33,056 bases of DNA from CAZHZT01 sp964537285 (GCA_964537285.1 CAZHZT010000062.1:1-33056); one strand, 5' to 3'; counted from the first letter of the stretch, positions 1 to 8,982 are shown. Translations and numbers: made by a program. Notes: generated from the sequence alone by a model not told the origin.

Positions 1-87
1 ATATTGAGGCTACTTGCTAAGCGGAAGAAATTAGATAGAATAATCTTTTCCTCAGAAGGATTTGGAGAAAAGATCAGGCTGGCCTAA
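1..87 (+). CDS. Possible C-terminal tail of an upstream gene (partial)
   Basis: Frame 1 is open from the first base of the window to a TAA at 85-87 and encodes 28 residues rich in Lys and Arg (LLAKRKKLDRIIF and so on). It could be the end of a plus-strand gene that starts outside the window. It is short, so an open frame of this length is not strong evidence. No function can be given. Confidence 0.2.
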   Translation: MLRLLAKRKKLDRIIFSSEGFGEKIRLA

Positions 88-247
88 TAGCCTGCTTGAG
101 TTCTTAAAACGTTTACCAAGTGAAATCATCTAGAACTAATTATTATTGCTTCTGCTAATAGTTCTAGCCAAGTTTTCTTAACTGTCGAATAACTGGGGGC
201 TCACCGGCTGTTTTCTTCGCTACCCAAATGAAAGATTGAGCAAATGC
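88..247. other. Intergenic, no gene seen
   Basis: No convincing reading frame is visible. A 9-bp inverted repeat (CTAGAACTA at 130-138, TAGTTCTAG at 159-167) could form a hairpin, but no T-run follows it on either strand. It therefore does not look like a typical intrinsic terminator. Confidence 0.4.
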
Positions 248-1145
248 TTATCTTAGAAGGGTTACTTCTCCGGATAAGACTTCCGTTTCAGCATTGGTTG
301 TTATTTCAAAAATATAAACATATACATCCATTGGCATAGGTTTCCCGTTTTTTGTTCCATCCCATCCGTCCATCGTTAATCCAATATTGGACCGATTGAA
401 TATTTCTTGTCCCCACCTGCTGAATATTCTCAAAGAAATATCTCCCTGAAACTCGGGAAAAGAGACAATGTTAAACCAATCATTTGTTCCGTCACCATTC
501 GGCGTGAACATATCTGGTATCAGAATTTCACAATTCTCGCCAGTATTTTCAATAACCGTATCGATTTTAACTTCGCATCCAAGTTCATCCTGGACGATAA
601 TAGAATAATCCCCGGCCTCTAAATCTTCAAAAAAGTTGTTTTCTCCAAAACCTTCGTTGTTCAGGTTAAAAAGCGCCAAGCCATTATCTACGTTCACCTC
701 AATACTTCCGTTGTTGGCATTACAGGTTGATGGCGTAATTTCAACATCGATAAGGGATAAGGTTTCACTAATTTTAATCTCTATTTCGAGGCTTTGGGTC
801 TCGCAACCATCTGTTGCGGTAACGGTATAAAGGCCTGTAGTACCGACGCTAATGCTATCAGAAGTTTCTCCGGTGCTCCAAAGCAGATCAGCGCATTTAT
901 TTGGTTGAACGGATAGCGTCATCATATCGTACATCACATACCCATTTTGATCCCAAATCGTTCCGGTAGGTAAAGGCAAATTGGGATTAATCGTCGGTCG
1001 CCCACCACCATTGGTGAAGAACAAGAGGTTGCCTTCTTCATCACAAATGCTGGAGGAACCTTCAAACGACTTCCATAGGGCTCCAGGTAAGGACCTGAAG
1101 GCTGTCCCCGTTAAAGTCGACGCTAAAACCCATCCCAAAAGGCAT
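248..1145 (-). pseudogene. Remnant of a T9SS type-B (CHU_C) surface protein
   Basis: The C-terminal 95 or so residues are a textbook gliding-motility-associated CHU_C domain. It starts near the motif IPDMFTPNGDGTNDWF and continues through RWGQEIFN and WDGT to GEVTLLR. This is the sorting signal for type IX secretion, type B. The N-terminal part (EGSSSICDEEGNLLFFTNGG, then IWDQNGYVMYDM) matches the usual first domain of large CHU_C proteins. Three lesions are visible. The expected start of that domain (FGMGFSVDFNGD) is readable only in another frame between about 1140 and 1086, so there is a frameshift near 1082-1092. The signal peptide is missing, because the sequence upstream is the 3' end of the YHS gene. 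After MYDM (near 920) the protein jumps straight to an Ig/PKD-like segment (LLWSTGETSDSISV), which implies a large internal deletion. The 296-aa open frame starts at a TTG inside the neighbouring gene. The secreted product is almost certainly non-functional. Confidence 0.72.
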
Positions 1146-1593
1146 CCCCTTTCTCCATTAACTGGCCTTCTGGTGTAGTTTTCAATTCCTTATTCCAATT
1201 ATAGAGAGCATTGGCCCAAATCGTTTTATAAAAAAGGACATTACGGCCATCAATGATCTTAAAACAAGTCGGGTTAATAGCGACTTTCTCTCCTCTCTTT
1301 GCCATAGCATGGCCGCACCAACCACCCCATACAGGTTCGTATTGCTCGGGTTGTGTCCGGAATAACTCCAGGTTTGCAGCATTCGCAAATTGGTAAATTA
1401 CGCCCCGGTGCTTAAGTTGGAGTTCCTTCTTCCCCTTCAATGGCTTGGCATTGTTGAAGTAAGAAACGGGATCATAACCTTGGATGGCCAGATTGTTCTC
1501 TTCCAAATTGAAGTGTTGCCGGCGCAGTTCTTCTGATTGTGCATGAAGAGTTAAGGCCCCCAAAAAAGCTAATAGCATCATTATACATTTCAT
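1123..1593 (-). CDS. Secreted YHS-domain protein
   Basis: A 156-residue protein that begins with a signal peptide (MKCIMMLLAFLGALTLHAQS). The YHS domain follows. It contains the family pattern NLAIQGYDPVSYF near residues 33-45, a tyrosine-containing strand, GGWCGHAMAKRGEKVAINP, and FKIIDGRNVLFY toward the end. YHS domains are small Cys/His-rich modules, often linked to metal binding, and stand-alone periplasmic copies are common in Bacteroidota. The length fits that group, so the gene looks intact. It starts 13 bp after the end of the DinB-like fragment on the same strand. Its stop codon overlaps the remains of the CHU_C gene downstream. The molecular function of such stand-alone proteins is not well defined. 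Confidence 0.85.
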   Translation of the reverse strand: MKCIMMLLAFLGALTLHAQSEELRRQHFNLEENNLAIQGYDPVSYFNNAKPLKGKKELQLKHRGVIYQFANAANLELFRTQPEQYEPVWGGWCGHAMAKRGEKVAINPTCFKIIDGRNVLFYKTIWANALYNWNKELKTTPEGQLMEKGDAFWDGF

Positions 1594-1606
1594 AATTATA
1601 TTTTTT

Positions 1607-1888
1607 TTAAGCAGCTAATGCTGCTCCTTTGTTTTCTTCAATAAGCGGATTTCTTTTCCTGAGGGAATAGTTAATCACTCTTGAGTCAGCTTGTTCTTGC
1701 AGACATTGAAAAAATTCGATGACATGGCGTGTGTGTTGTCCGATCGTTGCATTCGATAAGATGGCAATAGGATCCGCAAACAATTCTGCATCCACCAGAG
1801 TTATGGCATCTCCTAATTCATCCAGCAAACTTGTAGCATTTTGTATTAATGGTTTCATTTTCTTAAGAAGATCTAAATCAGAATTCAT
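1607..1888 (-). pseudogene. DinB-like protein, 3'-truncated
   Basis: The 93-residue product has the N-terminal half of a DinB/YfiT-like four-helix protein. The hallmark block TIGQHTRHVIEFFQCL, followed by VINYSLRKRNPLIEEN, is typical of the Bacteroidota DinB-like group, whose members are usually about 150-170 residues. Homology stops after LIEEN and the frame ends with the low-complexity tail KGAALAA. This suggests the second half has been lost and the frame now runs to a chance stop. The ATG at 1888 is preceded by a short A/T-rich leader. The intact YHS gene follows 13 bp downstream. An alternative is a genuinely short DinB variant, but loss of the C-terminal helices would remove the helical bundle. 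Confidence 0.6.
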
Positions 1889-1960
1889 TTATAAAGCAAA
1901 AATATGGAGAACCAAAGGCTTGAATTGTTACTATGGTAACACTTGCTCAAGTTTTTTCGA

Positions 1961-1982
1961 TTAAGTAGTTCACGGAATTGGG
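1961..1982 (+). repeat. 22-bp dispersed repeat, copy 1
   Basis: The 22 bases starting TTAAGTAGTTCACGG and ending ATTGGG recur at 19598-19619 with one difference (A versus G at position 16). This copy marks the left end of the hairpin-rich leader of the hsd operon; the other lies just after the Uma2 gene. Too long to match by chance in 33 kb. Confidence 0.7.
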
Positions 1983-2017
1983 ATACCAAACAGATGATAG
2001 CTTTTTCTTTGCCCGGC

Positions 2018-2090
2018 GCTTTAGCCTATCAATAACAAAGTGGCTAAAGCCCAACCTGATCGGTACTTTCCCCGGCACTGAAGTGCTGGG
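2018..2090 (+). repeat. Two hairpins in the hsdM leader (REP-like element)
   Basis: The first hairpin pairs GCTTTAGCC (2018-2026) with GGCTAAAGC (2042-2050). The second pairs CCCGGCACT (2071-2079) with AGTGCTGGG (82-90 of the same line, 2082-2090), with one wobble pair. The frame upstream of hsdM reads through this element and would add 47 residues. I read those as non-coding, because a good ribosome-binding site follows at 2107-2112. Such paired small palindromes resemble dispersed REP-type elements. Confidence 0.5.
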
Positions 2091-2118
2091 CTATAATATA
2101 TATATTGGAGGAATTGAA

Positions 2119-4206
2119 ATGGCTGAAGCCGAACCCCTAATCGATGAAAACAGTGAAGAGCTGCAAAGCTTTGTGATTGAGCATAGTGATTTTAAAACCA
2201 AACTTAAATCATCAGGAATGAACCACACCCAGCATAACCAAATAGTTAACTTTATTTGGTCGATTGCAGATGATGTCCTCAGGGATGTTTATACCAGAGG
2301 CAAATACAGAGATATTATCCTTCCCTTTACTGTCCTTCGTCGCTTGGATGCCCTTTTGGAAGATACAAAAGACGAAGTGCTTGATATGTATCAAAAGCTG
2401 GAGGAGCTGAGCATTGATAATAAAGGCCCTCAACTTCGAAAAACTTCCGGCTATGTATTTTACAATACTTCACCCTACACGTTTAAAAGACTCTTAGGTG
2501 AAGCCGGAAATATTCGCCAGAATCTGGAAACTTACCTGGATGGTTTCTCACCTAATGTGCAGGATATCATTAGCAAATTCAAACTTCGCAACCAACTGGA
2601 CACGCTGGAAGATGCCAACATCACTTATCCGTTGATTGAAAAATTTTGCTCTTCTCAAATTAACCTAAGCCCTGAGCCGGTTTTAGACCGGGAAGGAAAT
2701 GAAATTCATTCTGGTCTTTCCAATCTTGGTATGGGCTATGTTTTTGAAGAGCTGATCCGCCGTTTCAACGAAGAAAATAACGAAGAAGCAGGAGAACACT
2801 TCACCCCCAGAGAGATCATCAAATTAATGACCCATTTTATTTTTGATCCGGTTAAACACAAGATCAAAAAAGGTACTTACCTCATTTATGACCCTGCCTG
2901 CGGTAGCGGCGGAATGCTGACCGAATCGGAACATTTCGCTAATGAGATCAACCCCGATGCTACTTTTCATTTATACGGGCAGGAAGTAAGCCCCGAAACT
3001 TACGCCATTTGCAAAGCCGATATGCTGATAAAAGGCGAAGATCCTGAAAAGATTGCCTTCGGTTCCACCCTTTCGCGCGACGGCTTCCCGCAATTGAAGT
3101 TTGATTTTATGCTTTCCAATCCGCCTTATGGTAAATCCTGGAAGGTGGATAAAGACTCGATAGTCGACCGGAAAGAAATCATCGATGATCGCTTTAAAAT
3201 GGGCGTACCCAGAAGTTCCGACGGACAGCTCCTCTTTTTGATGAACATGGTTGCTAAAATGAAGCATGATTCAGAGCTGGGCTCGCGCATTGCTTCAGTT
3301 CATAATGGCTCCTCCCTTTTCACCGGTGATGCAGGCTCCGGCGAAAGTGAAATGTGCCGTCATTTAATTGAAAATGACCTCGTAGAAGCCATCATCCAGC
3401 TTCCAAACGGCATGTTTTACAATACGGGCATTTCCACCTATATCTGGATCCTTTCCAACCAAAAGGAAGAAAAGCGCAAAAGCAAAATTCAACTAATTGA
3501 TGCTTCGGAAATTTATCAGAGGATGCGCAAGAATCTCGGCCAGAAAAATTGTGAGCTAAATGATGAGCAAATTCTTCAAATCGCTGATATCTTCCTGAAG
3601 TTTGAAGAAAGTGAGATTTCCAAAATCTTTGATAATGAAGATTTCGGCTACTCCAAAATCACCGTTGAGCGCCCCCTTCGCTTAGCTTACCAACTAGATA
3701 AATCTAAACTGGAAGAGCTAGAAGATAAAGAATCTTTCTTTCCGGTTCTAAATAGCCTCCAGGCTGCATTCGGAAAAGAAATACAGAAAGACTTCAATCT
3801 GCTATCTAAAGCCTTTGAAGCCCATTTGAAGGAAAGCAGCCTAAAATGGAAAGCCAAGCAAAAGAAAACATTCCTCGATGCCATCTCCTGGCAGGATGAA
3901 ACCGCCAATCCCATCATCAAGAAAAAGGATAAAGACGGCACTATCCATTTTGAGGCGGATTCTTCCCTACGCGATACGGAAAACATTCCCCTTAAAGAAA
4001 ACATACAGGAATATTTTGAAAGAGAAGTCCTGCCACACGTCCCTGACGCATGGATCGATCATGATAAAACATCCATCGGTTATGAAATTGCTTTCACCAA
4101 AGTATTTTATAAATATGAACCGCTAAGGCCATTAGAAGAGATTGAAAAAGACATCCTCGCATTAGAAGAAGAAACTGAAGATTTGATAAAGGAAATTATT
4201 GAATAG
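2119..4206 (+). CDS. hsdM: Type I restriction-modification system, methyltransferase subunit
   Basis: A 695-residue N6-adenine DNA methyltransferase. The N-terminal HsdM_N domain carries the family signature NHTQHNQIVNFIWSIADDV at about residues 34-52. The SAM-binding motif I is DPACGSGG at 258-265, and the catalytic motif IV is NPPYG at 334-338. These mark a gamma-class (HsdM) enzyme that works as an M2S complex with HsdS. The C-terminal third is helical and probably contacts HsdS. I chose the ATG at 2119 because GGAGG lies 8 bp upstream and the frame further upstream is a hairpin element. A second possible start (ATG 2218) would give the shorter N-terminus seen in many homologues. It is first of a tight operon: hsdS begins at the base after its stop codon. 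It appears complete and functional. Confidence 0.95.
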   Translation: MAEAEPLIDENSEELQSFVIEHSDFKTKLKSSGMNHTQHNQIVNFIWSIADDVLRDVYTRGKYRDIILPFTVLRRLDALLEDTKDEVLDMYQKLEELSIDNKGPQLRKTSGYVFYNTSPYTFKRLLGEAGNIRQNLETYLDGFSPNVQDIISKFKLRNQLDTLEDANITYPLIEKFCSSQINLSPEPVLDREGNEIHSGLSNLGMGYVFEELIRRFNEENNEEAGEHFTPREIIKLMTHFIFDPVKHKIKKGTYLIYDPACGSGGMLTESEHFANEINPDATFHLYGQEVSPETYAICKADMLIKGEDPEKIAFGSTLSRDGFPQLKFDFMLSNPPYGKSWKVDKDSIVDRKEIIDDRFKMGVPRSSDGQLLFLMNMVAKMKHDSELGSRIASVHNGSSLFTGDAGSGESEMCRHLIENDLVEAIIQLPNGMFYNTGISTYIWILSNQKEEKRKSKIQLIDASEIYQRMRKNLGQKNCELNDEQILQIADIFLKFEESEISKIFDNEDFGYSKITVERPLRLAYQLDKSKLEELEDKESFFPVLNSLQAAFGKEIQKDFNLLSKAFEAHLKESSLKWKAKQKKTFLDAISWQDETANPIIKKKDKDGTIHFEADSSLRDTENIPLKENIQEYFEREVLPHVPDAWIDHDKTSIGYEIAFTKVFYKYEPLRPLEEIEKDILALEEETEDLIKEIIE

Positions 4207-5580
4207 ATGAAAAAGGCGTATCCGAAATATAATGACACAGGTGTTGAATGGCTAGGACAAGCTCCGGAACATTGGGAGGTTTTCCCTCTTTGGTCGGTTA
4301 CACAGCTTAAATCAATGAAGAATTACCCGGAGGAAGAATTACTGTCTGTTTATCTTAACCTTGGTGTTATTAGGTTCTCTGATGTTGATGAAAAAAGGAC
4401 CAATGCTACAAGCTTAGACTTGAGTAACTACCGGTTGGTAGAACCAGGAGATTTTGTACTAAACAACCAACAGGCCTGGCGAGGCTCTGTTGGAGTTTCC
4501 CAATATAAAGGTATTATCAGCCCTGCATATTTGGTGCTTGCTTTATCCCAGAGTGTTGATCCCAGCTTTGGAAATTACTTTTTTAGAAATGGTTCAACCG
4601 TTGGACAATATCTAATCTGTTCCAAGGGGGTAGGTACAATACAGCGTAACCTATATTGGAATGAGCTAAAAAGGGTGAAAATATGCCTCCCCCCTCTCCC
4701 CGAACAACACCAAATCGCCGCCTTCCTCGATCACAAATGCGCCCTGATCGATACCTTCATTGAAAAGAAAACCCGCCTGATCGAATTGCTCAAAGAGCAA
4801 AAACAGGCCATCATCAATAAAGCCGTCACCAAAGGCATTGATCCTGATGTCAAAATGAAACCTTCGGGCATTGAGTGGTTAGGGGATATTCCGGAGCATT
4901 GGGAGGTTAGGAAGTTGAAGTATTTCTGCTCCGTTATTTCCAAAGGTACAACCCCAAGTACTGAGGGAAAAGACTTTGCCTCTTCTGGAATTAGATTTTT
5001 AAAAGCTGAAAATATTTGGGAAGGCGAAGTGAATCTAAACCCAGAATTTTTTATAGACGATGACACACATGAAAAACTAAAACGATCACAATTATGTGAA
5101 AATGATCTTCTGATAGTTATTGCTGGTGCAACCATTGGTAAAATTGGAATTGTTAAAAAGGAAATTTTACCGGCGAATACGAACCAAGCGGTTAGTTTTT
5201 TAAGATTGAGGGATCCTAAAAATTTAGAATACCTACATTTAGCCTTACAGTCAGAATTCATACAAGAATTAGTGCGGTTTGAAGCAGTTCAAGCTGCACA
5301 GCCAAATTTGGCCATGGGAGTTTTAGGAAATTTTAGAATCCCTACCGCTCCTTTTGAAGAGCAAAGAAGAATAGTTTACAGTATAAAAAACGAAACTCAA
5401 TTAATACAAAAAACTATTCAGAGAGTTCAAAAAGAAATTCAATTAATCAAAGAATATAAAACCACACTCATCGCCGAAGCAGTTACAGGTAAAATAGACG
5501 TGCGAGACTGGAAACCCAAAGAGTCCGAACAAGAAACAGAAGAAACCCTAAACCAACTAAGCTATGCAACAAAAAACTGA
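4207..5580 (+). CDS. hsdS: Type I restriction-modification system, specificity subunit
   Basis: A 457-residue DNA-recognition subunit with the usual duplicated layout. Each half opens with a repeat (VEWLGQAPEHWEV near 13-25, IEWLGDIPEHWEV near 222-234) and holds one target recognition domain. The first half closes with PPLPEQHQIAAFLD at about 161-174 and a conserved spacer helix, the second with PFEEQRRIV and another long helix. The protein sets which bipartite sequence the M2S and R2M2S complexes recognise; the target cannot be read from sequence. The conserved segments (for example 4690-4870) are richer in G and C than the two recognition domains, which are A/T-rich. This is the mosaic pattern expected from recognition-domain exchange. 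It begins immediately after hsdM and overlaps hsdR by 17 bp, so the three are probably translationally coupled. Confidence 0.95.
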   Translation: MKKAYPKYNDTGVEWLGQAPEHWEVFPLWSVTQLKSMKNYPEEELLSVYLNLGVIRFSDVDEKRTNATSLDLSNYRLVEPGDFVLNNQQAWRGSVGVSQYKGIISPAYLVLALSQSVDPSFGNYFFRNGSTVGQYLICSKGVGTIQRNLYWNELKRVKICLPPLPEQHQIAAFLDHKCALIDTFIEKKTRLIELLKEQKQAIINKAVTKGIDPDVKMKPSGIEWLGDIPEHWEVRKLKYFCSVISKGTTPSTEGKDFASSGIRFLKAENIWEGEVNLNPEFFIDDDTHEKLKRSQLCENDLLIVIAGATIGKIGIVKKEILPANTNQAVSFLRLRDPKNLEYLHLALQSEFIQELVRFEAVQAAQPNLAMGVLGNFRIPTAPFEEQRRIVYSIKNETQLIQKTIQRVQKEIQLIKEYKTTLIAEAVTGKIDVRDWKPKESEQETEETLNQLSYATKN

Positions 5581-8074
5581 TACATCTGAAAAAGGGCTGG
5601 AAGCCATCATTGAAGCCTATCTCTGTGAACAAGCATCCTATCAACATGCTTTTTCTACTGAATATGATCGTACCCTTTGTATCAATAAAGAACATCTGAT
5701 AAAATTTCTCGAAACCACCCAACCGGAAAAGCTTCAAGTGCTGCAAAAAAGAGGCATCGATAAATTCTTCAAAAGACTATCGGATCAGATCAAGAAAAAA
5801 GGCATTATTGAATTGCTCCGCAAAGGAATCAAAGATCTCGATCTCAAAATAAATCTTTACTATAAAAAACCCTCCTCCACCCTTAATAAACATGCCATCA
5901 AACGCTATCAGCAAAACATCTTTGCTGTTTGCCGTCAGCTTTACTACAGCAACAATAATAAGAACTCCCTGGATATGGTGCTCTTCCTCAATGGCCTGCC
6001 TATCATCACCATGGAACTCAAAAATCATTATACCGGCCAGAATGTAAAACACGCCATCAAACAATATCAAGAAGATCGCGATCCAAAAGAACCTCTATTT
6101 CATTTCGGAAGATGCATCGTCCATTTTGCCGTTGATCCTGATCTGGTGTATATGACCACCAAATTAATCGGTAAAAACTCCTTCTTCCTACCCTTTAATA
6201 AAGGGCTTGGCAACGGCAATCCGTATCCTAAAGAAAACCCAAGAGGTGCCGGAAACCCCGTCAATCCAAACGGTCTCAAATCCGATTATTTATGGAAGGA
6301 AATACTTTCCAAGCCTAGCCTCTCCAATATTTTAGAAAATTTCGTTCAAGTCGTAGAAGAAAAAGATGAAGATACCGGCAAGAAAAAGCCCCCAAAGCTG
6401 ATTTTCCCCCGCTATCACCAATTAAGGTCCGTAATGAAGCTCATTGAAGATGCCAGTGAAAACGGAGTCGGTAAAAGATATCTGATCCAACATTCCGCAG
6501 GTTCCGGTAAATCGAACTCGATTACCTGGCTCGCCCACCGCTTAACCGAGCTTCACGACGATCAAAATCAAAACATCTTTGATTCGGTTATCGTCATCAC
6601 CGATCGCCGGGTACTTGATAAACAAATCAGGGATAATATCAAACAATTTGCCCAGGTTAAAGGCGTTGTCGAAGCCATAACCCAAGGTTCCAAACAATTA
6701 AAACTAGCGCTGGAGGAAGGCAAAAAAATCATCATCACCACCATTCAAAAATTTCCCTACATCGCTTCTGAGATCGGAGAGCTTGGTTCCAAAAACTTCG
6801 CCATCATCATTGATGAAGCGCATAGCAGCCAAAGCGGGGAAACCGCCTCTAAAATGAACCTCACCCTGGCCGATAAAAACCCTATAAACCTGGAAGGGCA
6901 TAGTGTTACCGACGATAGCGCAGATTATTATGAAGATATTGATGAAGCGCTCGACACAGAAGATTTAATCAATGCCTTTATGCAACAACGCAAAATGCTC
7001 AAGAATGCGAGCTATTTTGCCTTTACGGCCACACCCAAAAACAAAACGCTTGAAGTCTTCGGTGAAAGAAAATCCGACGGTAAGTTTTATCCTTTCGATC
7101 TATACTCCATGAAACAAGCCATTGAGGAAGAATTCATCCTCGATGTCCTTAAAAACTACACTACCTATCAATCGTACTACAAACTCAATAAAGCCGTTGA
7201 AGGCAATCCCGAATTTGAAATCAGCAGAGCCCAAAAGAAACTAAGAGCCTTTGTTGAGAGCCACCCTTTTTCCATTCTGGAAAAAACCAAAATAATGGTC
7301 GATCACTTTCACACCGAAGTCCGAAGCCGCATCAAAGGCAAGGCAAAGGCAATGGTGGTCACCAAATCCATTCGCAACGCCATCAAATATTTCTTTGCGT
7401 TCCAGGAATATCTAAAAGAAAAAAACTACCCCTATAAACCAATAGTTGCCTTTTCCGGCAAGAAAACCATAGACGGCATTGAATATGACGAGGCCAAGCT
7501 AAACAACTTCCCAAGCAATGATATTCCAAAAGAATTCAAAAAGAACGAATATCGCTTCCTGATCCCCAAAATCAAACCAATGCAACCGGAAGATTTTGCC
7601 AAAGGCGTACTAGAAGCCGTTGAGCTAGACAGCTACCGCCTCACCAAAACCACTACAGATGATATTAAGCTCTCCGGCGGCGGTGAAATCGACCCTACCC
7701 CTCCTTCTACCAGAGGCGGAAAGCCAGAACCTGAAATGGACGAGCTAGATGAGATTATTAAAAGCTTCAATGAGCGCTTTGGCTCCGGCGTAAACTGGCT
7801 CAAAGACGATAAGGTGAAAAAAGTCATGTTTGAAGAGATCCCCAATCAAATGGCCCAAGACATCAAGCACATGGAGAATATGCGCAATTCCGACAGGCAA
7901 AACGCACGTATCGCTTCAGATAACAAGCTCAACGAACTCGTACAAGATTTCATCTTCACCAGCACTGATTTTTATAAGATGTTTACCCATAATCAGGATT
8001 TTAAGAAGGAGTATATGCAGTTTGTTTTTGAGAAGATGTGGGAGAAGATGGGAGATAGTAGGACGAATGTTTAG
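5564..8074 (+). CDS. hsdR: Type I restriction subunit HsdR with internal deletion of motor domain 2
   Basis: The 836-residue product has the HsdR nuclease domain (Asp137, then Glu151-Leu-Lys153 of the PD-(D/E)xK motif). The first RecA-like motor domain follows: Walker A GSGKS at 313-317, DEAH at 417-420 and motif III TATP at 488-491. The family is normally about 1000-1040 residues. After YRFLI (663-667) the expected continuation, VANKFQTGFD, then the HTMYVDK region and the QTLSRLNR arginine-finger motif, is absent. The protein goes directly to PKIKPMQPEDFA and the C-terminal HsdM-binding region, and the frame stays open. About 190 residues are therefore missing, which removes motifs V and VI and the helical spacer. 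The nuclease and DNA-binding parts remain, but ATP-driven translocation and normal cleavage should be lost. The start ATG lies inside hsdS. A gene shortened on purpose is possible but I know of no such family. Confidence 0.88.
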   Translation: MQQKTDTSEKGLEAIIEAYLCEQASYQHAFSTEYDRTLCINKEHLIKFLETTQPEKLQVLQKRGIDKFFKRLSDQIKKKGIIELLRKGIKDLDLKINLYYKKPSSTLNKHAIKRYQQNIFAVCRQLYYSNNNKNSLDMVLFLNGLPIITMELKNHYTGQNVKHAIKQYQEDRDPKEPLFHFGRCIVHFAVDPDLVYMTTKLIGKNSFFLPFNKGLGNGNPYPKENPRGAGNPVNPNGLKSDYLWKEILSKPSLSNILENFVQVVEEKDEDTGKKKPPKLIFPRYHQLRSVMKLIEDASENGVGKRYLIQHSAGSGKSNSITWLAHRLTELHDDQNQNIFDSVIVITDRRVLDKQIRDNIKQFAQVKGVVEAITQGSKQLKLALEEGKKIIITTIQKFPYIASEIGELGSKNFAIIIDEAHSSQSGETASKMNLTLADKNPINLEGHSVTDDSADYYEDIDEALDTEDLINAFMQQRKMLKNASYFAFTATPKNKTLEVFGERKSDGKFYPFDLYSMKQAIEEEFILDVLKNYTTYQSYYKLNKAVEGNPEFEISRAQKKLRAFVESHPFSILEKTKIMVDHFHTEVRSRIKGKAKAMVVTKSIRNAIKYFFAFQEYLKEKNYPYKPIVAFSGKKTIDGIEYDEAKLNNFPSNDIPKEFKKNEYRFLIPKIKPMQPEDFAKGVLEAVELDSYRLTKTTTDDIKLSGGGEIDPTPPSTRGGKPEPEMDELDEIIKSFNERFGSGVNWLKDDKVKKVMFEEIPNQMAQDIKHMENMRNSDRQNARIASDNKLNELVQDFIFTSTDFYKMFTHNQDFKKEYMQFVFEKMWEKMGDSRTNV

Positions 8075-8121
8075 TTTTTTTTGGACAATAGACTTTCATA
8101 TTTATAGTGGGAAATAATTTT

Positions 8122-8982
8122 ATGAGTAAAAAACAGGCAGAATTTACAAAATGGTTTGGACCACTACTTGATGCACTTAGAGATTTAGGAGACTCTGGAA
8201 AACCTCGTGAAGTTTCATCAAGGATTGCAGAAAATTTAGATTTGTCAGATGAAATTCTAGATGCTGTTACTGGTAGTGGACAAAATAAGTTTCATAATCA
8301 AGTTGCTTGGGCAAGGCAATATTTAGTATGGGAAGGTCTACTTGATTCTTCAGTAAGAGGAACTTGGAAACTTACCGAGAAAGGTAAGAAAACGAATATT
8401 GACTCCAACAGTGCCAGAAAACTTTTTAAAAAATGGGTTGATATAAATCGAAAAGCCAGAAAAGAATCTACAAAAAATGAAATAATCGAAGATCAGGAAG
8501 ACAGCAGTCCACAACAGTTTGAATTATCTAATAACCTACTCTCTATTTTACAAAGTCTTTCGCCTTTAGGTTTTGAAAAAGTTTGTAGAGAATTACTAAG
8601 AGAGCACGGGTTTGAAAATGTTAATATAACCGGAGGTTCAAAAGATGAAGGGATAGACGGATACGGAACTTTAGAAATTAATCCGTTTGTAAGCTTTAAA
8701 GTTCTATTCCAATGTAAAAGATATAAGGGTTCTGTTTCAAGAGCAATGGTAGGCGATTTCCGAAATGCTATGATAGGACGTGCTGAAAAAGGAATAATCT
8801 TAACTACAGGGACATTTACAAATGATGCAACAAGAGAAGCAAATCGAGAAGGTGCACCTCAAATTGAGTTGATTGACGGTGAAAAACTTGTTGAGATGTT
8901 TGAACGTGTAGAGTTAGGCTTAAAACCAAAAAAAGTTTATGAGGTTGATTTAAACTATTTCAAAAAATTTCTAAATGACTAG
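8122..8982 (+). CDS. mrr: Mrr-type (type IV) restriction endonuclease
   Basis: A 286-residue protein in two parts. Residues 1-95 form a winged-helix Mrr_N domain (predicted from the pattern VAWARQYLVWEGLLDSS and TWKLTEKG). Residues about 140-260 form the Mrr catalytic domain of the PD-(D/E)xK fold, with DEGIDG (catalytic Asp179) and QCKRYKG (Gln197, Lys199). LSPLGFEKVCRELLREHGFE is the typical first helix. Mrr enzymes cut DNA carrying methylated bases and are often placed next to type I systems. I chose ATG 8122 over the in-frame GTG at 8107, which has no better ribosome site. It lies 47 bp after hsdR and may be co-transcribed. Its codons are clearly more A/T-rich than hsdM or hsdR, which suggests a separate origin. 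It is convergent with the PIN gene, 8 bp away. Confidence 0.88.
   Translation: MSKKQAEFTKWFGPLLDALRDLGDSGKPREVSSRIAENLDLSDEILDAVTGSGQNKFHNQVAWARQYLVWEGLLDSSVRGTWKLTEKGKKTNIDSNSARKLFKKWVDINRKARKESTKNEIIEDQEDSSPQQFELSNNLLSILQSLSPLGFEKVCRELLREHGFENVNITGGSKDEGIDGYGTLEINPFVSFKVLFQCKRYKGSVSRAMVGDFRNAMIGRAEKGIILTTGTFTNDATREANREGAPQIELIDGEKLVEMFERVELGLKPKKVYEVDLNYFKKFLND

Noticed and set aside
1978..2118. N-terminal extension of HsdM
   Set aside because: It reads through two hairpins, and a better ribosome site precedes ATG 2119.
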